64,000 nt of DNA from NCBI RefSeq assembly GCF_002018875.1, contig NZ_MVOL01000008.1:62001-126000 (forward strand), given 5' to 3'. How positions within the stretch are numbered: the stretch's first letter is position 1; each line of letters starts with the position of its first letter. The notes below the pieces were generated by a model that was given only the letters and a program-made list of their open reading frames with translations, was not told where the DNA came from and ran no database searches. This document shows positions 52,601-62,035 of the stretch, one piece after another. The DNA comes from Pseudomonas sp. MF4836 (GTDB taxonomy: Bacteria > Pseudomonadota > Gammaproteobacteria > Pseudomonadales > Pseudomonadaceae). A program made the translations under genes and the position numbers.

Positions 52601-53184
52601 CTACTTCTGTATTAAATAAGGCCTCATGAGAACTTTAACCCTGTTTTGAATATTTTTAGAAAGTGCTACATCGGTCAACAAAGAAACTACATAAAATTTG
52701 AAGCGGTTTGGTTTCGTGTGCCCTCAATGAAAACTAAAAAAGGCCACTGATGTAATGATTTGTTGGAATAAATCGGCTTTTTGTAATGAGAGGTGCGCTA
52801 TGCAATCGGGATTCATAGCTTGTACGGTGTGTTCTATAGGCGGGTGAGGTCGATCTTAAGTAATAGGGGAAGTTAAAGCTTATATGTGTAAGCGCTATAG
52901 CCTTTGGTAAGCCGAAGGGTTGAAATACTATTTATTCAAGTTTTTACTGGCTTTAGAGGGTCTATTTCAGACTTGTCTTATTTTTCGGGTGTGTATGGGG
53001 GGTATTATCAATCATCTTGAAAAGAAAATTTTGTGTGCTTTACGAGATGCCTATGTCAGGTCGGACGTTGCTCTATTTAGCAGTTGATCCATCAGTTGGC
53101 CTTCAAAATAGTAAACGAAAGTTGATTGGCTTTAGCCATTTATGGCAAAGGATAAGGCGCGCTTTACGTTGAAGGAAACTTAAT
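52601..53184. other. AT-rich intergenic stretch at left end of the polysaccharide island
   Basis: 584 bp, visibly AT-rich next to the GC-rich flank, without a plausible gene. It must hold the promoter for the island operon. I looked for the ops/JUMPstart element seen upstream of many polysaccharide operons; GGCGGGTGAGG at 52839 resembles it only in part. Confidence 0.6.
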
Positions 53185-54183
53185 ATGCAAGAGTGTTTTG
53201 CGGGCCTAAATGTGCGTATGAGCTCAGAATCACATAGTAATGAGCTGGCTTGTGCAGTTAAGGATGCGAAGGTCGCTATACTTATGTGTACATATAATGG
53301 CTCATCATTTCTTACTGATCAGATTCGATCTTTTGAAGATCAAACTTATCGTAATTGGATTCTTTATATCTCTGACGATGGTTCGAAAGATGGGACGCTG
53401 GATTTACTGCGGGAATCTACGAAGCAGTGGCAGACAGGTCTAATTCAAACTTTTAATGGGCCTCGGCGAGGTTTTGCTGCCAACTTTCTCTTTTTGACAT
53501 GTCACGCTGATATTGAGGCGGACTTTTATGCGTGGTCGGATCAGGATGACATCTGGCGAGAGGAAAAGCTCCAGAAAGCTCTTGATTGGCTCGGTAAAGT
53601 ACCAAGTCATATTCCTGCGATCTATTGCGGACGAACAAAGTTGATTGGAGCGTCTGGAGACGTATGCGGTTTTTCTCCAGAGTTCGGCCTTCCTCCGCAC
53701 TTCTGTAACGCATTGGTTCAGAACATTGCGGGTGGTAATACTATGGTTTTTAACCAGGCTGCACGCATTCTTCTTCAAGAGGCAGGTGATAATCTTGTTG
53801 TACCGTCTCATGATTGGTGGGCATATCAGCTTATTTCTGGGGCTGGAGGTTCAGTTTTTTATGACCCTGAACCCATGGTTTTATACCGTCAGCATGATGG
53901 AAATTTAGTGGGGAGCAACTCGAGCTTTTTCGCGCGCTTAAAAAGAATGTGTATGGTTTTAAAAGGAAGTTTTTGTGAGTGGAACGACCAAAATATCCAA
54001 GCTCTTGAAGCATTAGAACATCGATTGACTAAAGAAAGTAAGTACACGTTGGCTTGTTTCAAGTCCGCAAGAAAGCAAAGATTTTTTTTAAGGTTTTTTA
54101 TGATGCGACAAGCGAGGTTGTATCGTCAGACACTGTATGGGAATTTGGGGCTGATTTTCGCTATTTTGCTAAATAGAGTTTAA
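53185..54183 (+). CDS. Glycosyltransferase family 2 (rhamnosyltransferase-like)
   Basis: A 332-residue GT-A transferase: AILMCTYNGSSFLTDQIRSFEDQTY, ISDDGSKDGT (about residue 64) and AWSDQDDIWREEKLQ (the Asp-X-Asp region). Typical of alpha-L-rhamnosyltransferases that use dTDP-rhamnose, but donor and acceptor are unproven. GAAGGA sits 9 bp before ATG 53185. AT-rich, unlike the surrounding genes. First gene of the island. Confidence 0.88.
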   Translation: MQECFAGLNVRMSSESHSNELACAVKDAKVAILMCTYNGSSFLTDQIRSFEDQTYRNWILYISDDGSKDGTLDLLRESTKQWQTGLIQTFNGPRRGFAANFLFLTCHADIEADFYAWSDQDDIWREEKLQKALDWLGKVPSHIPAIYCGRTKLIGASGDVCGFSPEFGLPPHFCNALVQNIAGGNTMVFNQAARILLQEAGDNLVVPSHDWWAYQLISGAGGSVFYDPEPMVLYRQHDGNLVGSNSSFFARLKRMCMVLKGSFCEWNDQNIQALEALEHRLTKESKYTLACFKSARKQRFFLRFFMMRQARLYRQTLYGNLGLIFAILLNRV

Positions 54184-54343
54184 GCCAATAACGGCTGAAG
54201 TGAGCGAGAATTGATGTCTGTTCAATGTGATTTTTTTGAGTGTCTAAATACGTGTATTTCCTGATTTTGGTTGCAATAGGATTGATGCACGTTGTTGTTC
54301 GCAAGTATGCAATTAATGTTTGAGCTAGTGAGGCAGTTTTCTT

Positions 54344-55162
54344 ATGAAAGATTATTCCGCTTCTCCAGTGGAAGCTTTCAAATCTGCGTGGGGGAATCGT
54401 CGACTAATTGGTGTTTTAACAAAGAGGGAAATTCTTGGTAGGTATCAAGGTTCAATGTTTGGATTGCTTTGGTCTCTGTTCAATCCAATATTGGTCCTGG
54501 GGATTTATACCTTTGTTTTTAGCGTAGTGTTCAAGGCGCGCTGGAATGGAGGTGGCGACTCAAAGGCCGAATTTGCACTGGTTTTGTTTGCAGGGCTAAT
54601 CGTTTTTAATCTGTTTTCAGAAATTGTCAGCCGGGCACCCTCGTTGGTTTTGTCAAATGCGAACTATGTGAAAAAAGTAATATTTCCGTTAGAGGTTCTT
54701 TCAATCGTTTCTTTGGGAGTTGCAGTTTTCCATTCTTTGGTCAGTCTGCTTGTTTGGATGGCATTCTATAGCATTTTTATAACTAGGCCGCCGCTTACTA
54801 TATTCTTAGTCCCTCTTATACTCATGCCGATCGTGTTTATCTCGTTAGGGGCTAGCTGGTTGCTATCATCTCTTGGGGTGTTTTTCAGAGATGTATCGCA
54901 GGTTATTGGGGTCACTATCACGATGCTGCTTTTTATGTCTCCGGTTTTTTTCCCGGTATCAGCGTTGCCAGAAGGATATCAGACACTTCTTTATTTCAAT
55001 CCCCTTACTCTATCTATCGAATTTATGAGAGAGGTGATGGTTCAAGGGCAGCTTCCTGACTTTGAAAAATTCGGATTTTATTTTTTTGAAAGCCTTGTTT
55101 TTTCCATGATTGGTTTTGCTTGGTTTCAAAGAACTCGCAAAGGATTTGCCGATGTCCTGTGA
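54344..55162 (+). CDS. wzm: O-polysaccharide ABC transporter permease Wzm
   Basis: A 272-residue membrane protein of the ABC-2 type: LIGVLTKREILGRYQGSMFGLLWSLFNPILVLGIYTFVFSVVF at the start, then VSRAPSLVLSNANYVKKVIFPLEVL and LYFNPLTLSIEFMREV. These are the conserved Wzm/KpsM segments. Pairs with the ATPase gene that follows, overlapping it by 11 bp. Exports a lipid-linked polysaccharide across the inner membrane. Confidence 0.93.
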   Translation: MKDYSASPVEAFKSAWGNRRLIGVLTKREILGRYQGSMFGLLWSLFNPILVLGIYTFVFSVVFKARWNGGGDSKAEFALVLFAGLIVFNLFSEIVSRAPSLVLSNANYVKKVIFPLEVLSIVSLGVAVFHSLVSLLVWMAFYSIFITRPPLTIFLVPLILMPIVFISLGASWLLSSLGVFFRDVSQVIGVTITMLLFMSPVFFPVSALPEGYQTLLYFNPLTLSIEFMREVMVQGQLPDFEKFGFYFFESLVFSMIGFAWFQRTRKGFADVL

Positions 55163-56468
55163 ATTCGCGATTAAAGTAGAAAATATTAGCAAATGCTTTC
55201 ACGTATATGACGCGCCGAGGGATCGACTCAAACAGTTCATACTTCCGCTTGTTCGAAGTTTTCTGCGACTAAATAAGAAAAAATATTACCGTGAGTTTTG
55301 GGCGCTGAAAGATGTTTCTTTCGAAATCCGGAAAGGCGAAATCATTGGGGTGATTGGTGGTAACGGCGCAGGTAAATCAACGCTCTTGCAAGTAATCTGC
55401 GGTACCCTCGATAGTACTTCAGGCACTACCCAGGTCAATGGCAGGGTTGCAGCGTTACTGGAGCTGGGAGCTGGTTTTAATCCGGAATTTAGTGGGCGGG
55501 AAAATATATATCTGAATGGAAGTATTCTTGGGTTGAGCAAGCAAGAAATTGATGCTCGATACAATGAAATAATTGACTTTGCTGACATCGGATCTTTTAT
55601 TGAGCAGCCAGTAAAAACCTATTCGAGCGGAATGTATGTCCGTCTCGCTTTTGCAGTTCAGGCTTGTATTGAACCCGATATTTTGATTGTTGATGAGGCA
55701 TTGGCAGTAGGTGATATAGGTTTTCAATATAAATGTTTCAAGCGTATTGAAAGACTGAGGGATATGGGTACCACCATTTTAATGGTTACTCATTCTACTG
55801 GTAGCATTTTGGAATATGCCAACCGCTGCCTGGTCATTGCGAATGGACAAGTGATAAAAGATACGAACGACGTTTTGTCGGCAGTGTTAACGTATGAAAA
55901 AGGCATGGTTGATTCTCAGTCGAAGCCGAATGATTTAATTTCGCGGTATAAGTTTTCAGATGACTGTTCTTTGGAACAGTTGAAAAGGTTTCAGGCGTCG
56001 GAGCTTAATATTGAGACCAGTGAGAAAAGATTTGGATCTGCACGGGCCATCATTAAAAGCATGGAGGTGTATAGGGCTGATGGTAGTAGCATATTAGAGC
56101 GGCCTATTGTTAAGTCGGGTGAGGTTTTACGTTTTTCATTTCTTATCTGGTCTTCAGAAAATATTGAAGAAGTAGTCTTGGGCTTGTCGCTCAGCAAAGC
56201 TCAAGGCGGTGATGTCTGGGGAGATAATAATCTAAGTGCAGGCACGGCGATAAAACTACGTGAAGGACAATGCCAGATTGAGTACACGGTTTGCCTTCCT
56301 CTTAGCGCCAGTGAGTATCTGGTCCACTGTGGACTTTCGTGCACATCTTTTGGAAAGCGGGAAGAGCTTGACCAGCGTAGACCTATGCAGCGCTTACGGT
56401 TTTGGACTCCTCGTGAGCAAGTAGGTGTGGTTTATTCTCCAATTACTATTAATATAATAGATTTATAA
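55152..56468 (+). CDS. wzt: O-polysaccharide ABC transporter ATPase Wzt with carbohydrate-binding C-terminus
   Basis: A 438-residue protein: ATPase domain (about 1-240) with GGNGAGKSTLL (Walker A), YSSGMYVRLAFAV (signature) and ILIVDEALAVGD (Walker B). The C-terminal extension (about 290-438; MEVYRADGSSILERPIVKSGEVL, FLIWSSENIEEVVLGLSLSK) has the Wzt-C carbohydrate-binding fold. Such Wzt proteins recognise a terminal modification on the finished glycan. ATG 55152 has AAGGAT upstream. Ends one base into the next gene. Confidence 0.92.
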   Translation: MSCEFAIKVENISKCFHVYDAPRDRLKQFILPLVRSFLRLNKKKYYREFWALKDVSFEIRKGEIIGVIGGNGAGKSTLLQVICGTLDSTSGTTQVNGRVAALLELGAGFNPEFSGRENIYLNGSILGLSKQEIDARYNEIIDFADIGSFIEQPVKTYSSGMYVRLAFAVQACIEPDILIVDEALAVGDIGFQYKCFKRIERLRDMGTTILMVTHSTGSILEYANRCLVIANGQVIKDTNDVLSAVLTYEKGMVDSQSKPNDLISRYKFSDDCSLEQLKRFQASELNIETSEKRFGSARAIIKSMEVYRADGSSILERPIVKSGEVLRFSFLIWSSENIEEVVLGLSLSKAQGGDVWGDNNLSAGTAIKLREGQCQIEYTVCLPLSASEYLVHCGLSCTSFGKREELDQRRPMQRLRFWTPREQVGVVYSPITINIIDL

Positions 56469-59400
56469 TGCTGACTATATTTTTATCTCCCTTTCCGTTT
56501 CGCGGCTCGGATGCTCCTTATCTCTGGATGTTTTACAAGTATTTGCAAGAGTCCAAAGAATCCCTGCACTTTATAATGTCACCTTCTTATCTTCAAGGTG
56601 AACAGCACTTTTCGGAGGCCCAGCGCTGGGAAGTTGAAACTGCGTCTTTTGAAAGCTTGGGTTATGAGTTTCCCAGCGAAACGGTATTGGCAAGGCACCG
56701 TTTTAGCCATATCCAAGATAACATCTTTATGCAGTTGTTATCTATGTGTGGTGATAATCCTATTCTTGCCTTTAAAAGATTAGTGACAGAGCGTATACCT
56801 TTTCTCGAGGTCGAATTTAAACGGATATTATCTGCCCCTGAATTGCTAGGTTGCGAGGTAATACTATCCTGCTTGAATTGTCCTTCACTAGAAGCTGTTG
56901 CCGAGACATATAAGATTCCCGTCATTCATATTGAATTAGGTCCACTTCGACCGCCAAATTATCGCGGGACTGCCTATTTTGATTTTACTGGTGTTAACGG
57001 GAATACGGAGGCTGAAAGACGTTATCTCGACGCTGTGGACGAAATGGGTGAAGAGGAGATCACCGTTGAGGAGCTTAGAGCGTTCTTCATTTCTGCTGAT
57101 TATGATTTTTCTCCTTGCTCATCTGGAACTAGCGTCGGCGTTCCTTTGCAAGTTGAAGATGATTCAAACTTAGTCGCCTTTGGCAGCAGCTACGATAATA
57201 GCTCGCTGATTGCATATTCCAATTGCTTTCGTAAAAAAGATATTCTTGTGCGGGTGCATCCAAATAGCATTTTTACTATTAATAAAGGTGGCTTCGAAAT
57301 AGACGAATCACCTAATAGTCTTGAATTTATATCAGCGTGCAAAGAAATTATCACTATAAACTCCAGTGTCGGTCTGGAGGCTTTATTGTTTGAACGTAAG
57401 GTCACCCTTTTGGGGGACAGCTCTTTTGCATTTTTAACTCAAGGGAGTTCATGCGAGGGTAACGTCAAGCGTCTAGCATTTTATATGTTTTGTTATCTAA
57501 TACCGTTCAATTCTGCATTTGATCCTAACTATATTCGATTTCGACTGCAGAGCCCTTCAGCGCTAGAGATACTCAAGTGGCACATGCGTGCGTATGGATA
57601 TATTTTTGAAGGAAAGAGCTCTCTCATAGGTATTATGAAGCGTGGGGTAGTGTATTGTAATATGGAAAAATTGAAGCAGTTAAATAGCCGTATAACCGAG
57701 GGCATCGGTAGACTTGGCGCCGAGAAGCAAGAACTTTTACAAAGGCAGCAGGAATTGCTGAAAATGAATGAAGAATTGTCTTTGTCTAATCAGCTCTTAG
57801 CCGAATCTAATCAAGATCTTGCCAGCGAAAGAGAGAAACTTACCCGTACTATTACTGAGCAGTTTGAAAGAGGTAGGTTTCTGGATGAAATTTTGGCCAG
57901 CTCTTCATGGAAGGTCACTGCACCCTTACGAAAAAGCAGGCGATTATGGTATTCGCTGATATGTGCTTTAAAAGTAAAGGCTGTAAAGGCAGGACATGCA
58001 CTCAGAGTGATAAAGTCCGAGCCGCAGATTCTTTTACGTGCAATTCGCTATATTTTTAATAACGGATTTACGGCGTCCTCTAGCCGGGTAGATGATCTTC
58101 TCAATATTAAATATTCAGTGGAAACGTCTTTAAGTGGCTTTAAGCATCAAGCTGTCACTCATGTGTTAACAACAAAGCACTGTGTTTTCGTTGCTGAACT
58201 AATCAAGCGAAATATGGAAAAGGCAGGTTTTCTAACGGACATAATTTTTGAGGCACCTTTATGCGGTTTTGACTCCTCTCTTCATTTTGTCATTTGCCCA
58301 CAAGTTTTCACGGTGCTACCGGGTAATTATGTGGCATTTCAAATGGAACAGTCAGTCAGCTCTCGTTGGTTTGAAGAAAGCTACATAAAACTGCTTGAAA
58401 ATTCGTATGCGATCTTGGACTACTCTCTCCTAAATATTAAATTTCTTCAGGAAAAAGGCTTAAGTTTAAAGCAAATATATTATGTTCCGATCTCATATAA
58501 TCCGTACGTTTCAGAATCTACTTGTCTGAGTAAGGAATATGATGTCCTTTTTTATGGCGATACAAACAACGAGCGGCGTCAAAGATACCTTGCTGCACTC
58601 CAGGGAAAATATACGGTAAAGGTCATTGATAACGTATTTGGCGAGTCTCTTTATCGGGAGATCGAAAAGGCAAAAATAGTTGTCAATATTCACTACTATG
58701 AAGACGCACTTCTCGAAACGACTCGTATTTATGAATGTCTTTCAAGGCATGCCTTGGTTGTTTCGGAGCGCAGTTCGGATATTACTGAGCATAGTAATCT
58801 TGAGGGTGTTGTAGAGTTTTCTAAGATTGGCGATATCGATGATATGGTGCGGCGAATCGATTATTGGTTGTCCAGCGAAACTCGCCGGGAAGAAAAAATT
58901 GCTAAAAATAAGCAGGCGCTGCTATTGGCTCCTGATTATTTTGAGTATTATTTCCATAGGTTTTTATTGGCCACCGATAGTATTTGTTTTGATAAGTTTT
59001 ACGATATTGCTGGTCATAATGTAGAGTTTTATTCTGAGTTTGTGTGCCTTGGTCTTCCTGAGTCAACAGAGCGAAGAGCGGACTTTGAAAAAGATAACAG
59101 GGTAGGGTTTCAGTACTTTCCCGGATTGCGACATAATATGGGGTGGGTCGGGTGCGGGCTCAGCTATAAATTTATTTTGCGCAAAGCTTATGAGCAGGCA
59201 CTGAAGAAAATTACTATTTGCGAGGACGATGTTGAGTTTTGTGATGGCTGGAAAGAAAAGCTTGACCGAATTCACCAGCATCTCGAAGATCAAGGAGATA
59301 GTTGGGATATAGTCTCTGGCCTGATTGCTAACTTGCATGCTGAGACTAATGTTAGAAAGATCGAGTCGATTGGCGGATTAGAGTTGGTTCATATCGATAA

Positions 59401-59689
59401 GATGACTAGTACTGTGCTTAATACCTATAGTTCGAGGGTGTTCGATAAGGTGATGAGGTGGGACGAGAATTATCGAGATCCTTATAAGAATACTATTGAT
59501 CGATTTATTGAGAATCAATATGGCATCGATATTGTGACTACATCACCTTTTCTTGTCGGTCACAAAGAGGAGCTTATGTCGACGTTATGGGGGTTTCAGA
59601 ACAGCCAATACACCGAGATGATTGCCACTAGTGAGTCACTGTTACGAGAAAAAGTAGATATGTTCAAATCGGAAAATATTTTGAATTGA
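56468..59689 (+). CDS. Multidomain glycosyltransferase: KpsC-like / coiled coil / GT4-like / GT25-like
   Basis: A 1073-residue protein. Residues 1-390 resemble the capsule (KpsC/LipB) transferase group: RVHP at 262-265 and NSSVGLEAL at 298-306. A heptad-rich stretch (about 399-470, EKQELLQRQQELLKMNEELS) is a likely coiled coil, followed by SSWKVTAPLRKSRR. Residues 540-840 resemble a GT4-type transferase with VLFYGDTNNERRQRYL. Residues 858-1050 resemble GT25: CLGLPESTERR, GLSYKFIL, ICEDDVEF (Asp-Asp at 920-921). A terminating glycosyltransferase for the exported polymer is plausible. Domain identities are by eye. Confidence 0.78.
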   Translation: MLTIFLSPFPFRGSDAPYLWMFYKYLQESKESLHFIMSPSYLQGEQHFSEAQRWEVETASFESLGYEFPSETVLARHRFSHIQDNIFMQLLSMCGDNPILAFKRLVTERIPFLEVEFKRILSAPELLGCEVILSCLNCPSLEAVAETYKIPVIHIELGPLRPPNYRGTAYFDFTGVNGNTEAERRYLDAVDEMGEEEITVEELRAFFISADYDFSPCSSGTSVGVPLQVEDDSNLVAFGSSYDNSSLIAYSNCFRKKDILVRVHPNSIFTINKGGFEIDESPNSLEFISACKEIITINSSVGLEALLFERKVTLLGDSSFAFLTQGSSCEGNVKRLAFYMFCYLIPFNSAFDPNYIRFRLQSPSALEILKWHMRAYGYIFEGKSSLIGIMKRGVVYCNMEKLKQLNSRITEGIGRLGAEKQELLQRQQELLKMNEELSLSNQLLAESNQDLASEREKLTRTITEQFERGRFLDEILASSSWKVTAPLRKSRRLWYSLICALKVKAVKAGHALRVIKSEPQILLRAIRYIFNNGFTASSSRVDDLLNIKYSVETSLSGFKHQAVTHVLTTKHCVFVAELIKRNMEKAGFLTDIIFEAPLCGFDSSLHFVICPQVFTVLPGNYVAFQMEQSVSSRWFEESYIKLLENSYAILDYSLLNIKFLQEKGLSLKQIYYVPISYNPYVSESTCLSKEYDVLFYGDTNNERRQRYLAALQGKYTVKVIDNVFGESLYREIEKAKIVVNIHYYEDALLETTRIYECLSRHALVVSERSSDITEHSNLEGVVEFSKIGDIDDMVRRIDYWLSSETRREEKIAKNKQALLLAPDYFEYYFHRFLLATDSICFDKFYDIAGHNVEFYSEFVCLGLPESTERRADFEKDNRVGFQYFPGLRHNMGWVGCGLSYKFILRKAYEQALKKITICEDDVEFCDGWKEKLDRIHQHLEDQGDSWDIVSGLIANLHAETNVRKIESIGGLELVHIDKMTSTVLNTYSSRVFDKVMRWDENYRDPYKNTIDRFIENQYGIDIVTTSPFLVGHKEELMSTLWGFQNSQYTEMIATSESLLREKVDMFKSENILN

Positions 59690-59921
59690 GTGTCGTCACT
59701 TTATATCCTCGCCTGTCAGCCTAATAAAGTTTTTGATCATTGTGAGAGGGTTGACCTAGAGGCGGATTATTTCGAAATGAGAGCCTCCGATTAACTTGAA
59801 GCTTGCATGAGTGAGTTGAAAGAAATTGATTCAGATCCGGCTATAAGCCTTTGGGCTGCCGGCAGTAGTTGTTGATCCTTTTCGACTACTCGAGTGTGGG
59901 CGGTGATTCGATTTCGCCCCT

Positions 59922-60326
59922 TCAAGGAAATGTCCCACACAAGGCATTGCCCTGGTATCTGTGCATCAGCGGCGCCATAAACATGAAGGGGCCGCAGGCG
60001 TAGAACGTCGAGGTCATGCTCTGGCTGGTGTAAAGCAGCGGTTTTTCTACGCCATAGACGTTCTTGCCATAGGCAATTTCGCTGTAGGACTCACAGACCG
60101 GCAACTTGAGCGGAATCGGAATAATCACGACCAACAAGGTGGTGCCGCACCATTCGCGGGTCGAGGGCGATTTTTCCGAACGGGTAATCAGCGGTTTTTC
60201 GTTGTAAGAGGTGAGCTGATCGTGGGCGCTGGATTTGCTCGTGGTTTTACTGGTGGTGTCGACCCAGGCACCCACACAGCCCGTCAGGCTCAAGGCAAGG
60301 AATGCTGAAACAGGAATTTTTTTCAT
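59922..60326 (-). CDS. Putative lipoprotein, unknown
   Basis: A 134-residue lipoprotein: MKKIPVSAFLALSLTGC, lipobox at LTGC (Cys 17), then a Cys-containing EWCGTTLLVVIIPIPLKLPVCES segment and GPFMFMAPLMHRYQ. Family not identified. It begins the GC-rich flank right of the polysaccharide island; the island's AT-rich sequence ends near 59880. Confidence 0.7.
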   Translation of the reverse strand: MKKIPVSAFLALSLTGCVGAWVDTTSKTTSKSSAHDQLTSYNEKPLITRSEKSPSTREWCGTTLLVVIIPIPLKLPVCESYSEIAYGKNVYGVEKPLLYTSQSMTSTFYACGPFMFMAPLMHRYQGNALCGTFP

Positions 60327-60630
60327 GACAAGCCTGGAAGAGGAAGGAGCATCAGCCCGCGGTCGTGCGTTGCGCTGAAGCGGTGGGCAATCATACGGGG
60401 CCCGTGGTGTTTTTCGAGCGACTTCGCATCTTCTTGATAGTCAGCCGTGCAATGGCTGCAGGTTGGCGTCTCTGTGGCCGGGCAAGCGCAATAGCTTGGG
60501 CGCCACAGCCGGATGTGGTGTTAAATACGCGCCCGGAAATACCCCGTGGCCAATGTCCAGTCGGCATGCTCCTGCTGTGGCGAGCTGCGTGGGGGAGGAA
60601 TCTGCTCACATTCACACGGATGGAACCCCA
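60327..60630. other. Intergenic region
   Basis: 304 bp between a divergent pair of genes. GC-rich, with a REP-like GTGGCGAGCTGCGTGGG near 60576. No RNA gene or clear operator seen. Confidence 0.5.
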
Positions 60631-60954
60631 ATGCCCACACCTGCCCCACAACCTGTGTCTTCGGGCCCGTCACGCCTGCTTGTGGCCTCGTCACTGGTCG
60701 CCATTTTCGGTGTGCTGATCATGTTGCTGCGCATCGCCCAGCAAAACTACATGCTGGCCATCGGCGCGGCCTGGGTTGCCAACGGCCTGACGATGATCTT
60801 TCACGTCCTGTACTGGATGCGCTACGGCCTTTCTGGCGCTTGCAAGGCTGCGGTTATCCTGCAAATCGTGATCAGCGTGGCCCCGCTGTTTCTAGGGTCG
60901 TTCGGGATGGCCCTGGTGTTTCTCATGACCGGTGGTGAGCTGCGCTTTTGGTGA
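60631..60954 (+). CDS. Small membrane protein, unknown
   Basis: A 107-residue protein with about three membrane helices (LLVASSLVAIFGVLIMLL, IGAAWVANGLTMIFHVLYWM, AAVILQIVISVAPLFLG). Unknown family. ATG 60631 is the first start in a hydrophobic reading; the upstream frame is low-complexity and non-coding in type. Confidence 0.6.
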   Translation: MPTPAPQPVSSGPSRLLVASSLVAIFGVLIMLLRIAQQNYMLAIGAAWVANGLTMIFHVLYWMRYGLSGACKAAVILQIVISVAPLFLGSFGMALVFLMTGGELRFW

Positions 60955-61115
60955 GGCGGACAATGCCGGAATGAGCGTGCATTGGAGGGCGGCCAGCTTT
61001 TTTTGCCTTGTGCGCAGAGGCTTGGTCGCTGGGCCTGCAGTTGCGTACCCCCGATCTGGCATCCAGTGCGATATACAATGCCACGGCCGTGTTCTCCTCA
61101 TAGAGGGTTATTCCG

Positions 61116-62000
61116 ATGCTGCTACGACATCTGCGGTACTTGCTGGCGGTCGCCGACAATGGCGGCTTCACCCGCGCCGCCGAGGTGCTGCACGTTTCCC
61201 AGCCGACCCTTTCCCAACAGATCCGGCAACTGGAAGACAGCCTCGGCGTCAGCCTGTTCGACCGCACCTCGCGTACGGTCAAGCCGACCGATGCCGGCCT
61301 GGCCTACATCGCGTCCGCGCGTCGGGTACTGGTGGAGCTGGAAGCGGGCAAGCGGGCGTTGCACGACGTTAAGGACTTGTCCCGTGGCAGCTTGAGGCTG
61401 GCCATGACTCCGACCTTTATGCCGTACCTGGTGGGGCCGCTAGTCCGGGATTACATCAAGCGCTACCCGCATATCCATCTGGAGGTCTTCGAGTTATCGA
61501 TGGACGACATCGAAATCGGGCTGGCAGATGATTCGCTGGATATCGCGATTGCGTTTGAGCAGGTCAGAAACACCGACATCGAATCGATCCCGGCGTTTAT
61601 CGAAACCCTGGGCTTGATGGTCGGGCGCGATCACCCGCTCTACGACTGCCAGATCGCGTTGAGTGTCGAGCAGGTTGCGCAACTGGATTTCGCACTGCTG
61701 ACCGCCGATTTCGCCACCCGTTTGTGCATCGACGAGTATTTCGCCACGGCGCAGATCACGCCCAAGGTGGTGATTGAGGTCAACTCGGTCAACACCCTGC
61801 TGGAAGTGATTCGCCACACCGGCGTCGCCACCATTCTTCCGGAGTCCATCGCCACCCAGGATCGTGGCCTGCACAAGCTGCTGTTGCAGGATAAGGTGCC
61901 CCAGCGTGGCGTCTCGATCCTCAGGCGTAAAAACAACTACCACAGCGTGGCGTCCGTCGCGTTTAAGGACCTGATGCTGGAAACGGCGGCGCTCAACTAG
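61116..62000 (+). CDS. cynR: LysR-family regulator CynR
   Basis: A 294-residue LysR protein: HTH at LRYLLAVADNGGFTRAAEVLHVSQPTLSQQIRQLE, then the effector domain (RGSLRLAMTPTFMPYLVGPLV). Best fits CynR, activator of cyanate degradation, because cynT and cynS follow. It is convergent with cynT, unlike the divergent arrangement of E. coli cynR/cynTSX. Confidence 0.88.
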   Translation: MLLRHLRYLLAVADNGGFTRAAEVLHVSQPTLSQQIRQLEDSLGVSLFDRTSRTVKPTDAGLAYIASARRVLVELEAGKRALHDVKDLSRGSLRLAMTPTFMPYLVGPLVRDYIKRYPHIHLEVFELSMDDIEIGLADDSLDIAIAFEQVRNTDIESIPAFIETLGLMVGRDHPLYDCQIALSVEQVAQLDFALLTADFATRLCIDEYFATAQITPKVVIEVNSVNTLLEVIRHTGVATILPESIATQDRGLHKLLLQDKVPQRGVSILRRKNNYHSVASVAFKDLMLETAALN

Positions 62001-62035
62001 CTCGCGCCGTTATCCAAGGGTTGGCGGCCAATGCC

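Noticed and set aside
52839..52855. ops/JUMPstart-like GGCGGGTGAGG before the polysaccharide genes
   Set aside because: Differs from GGCGGTAG at several positions and lacks the rest of JUMPstart.
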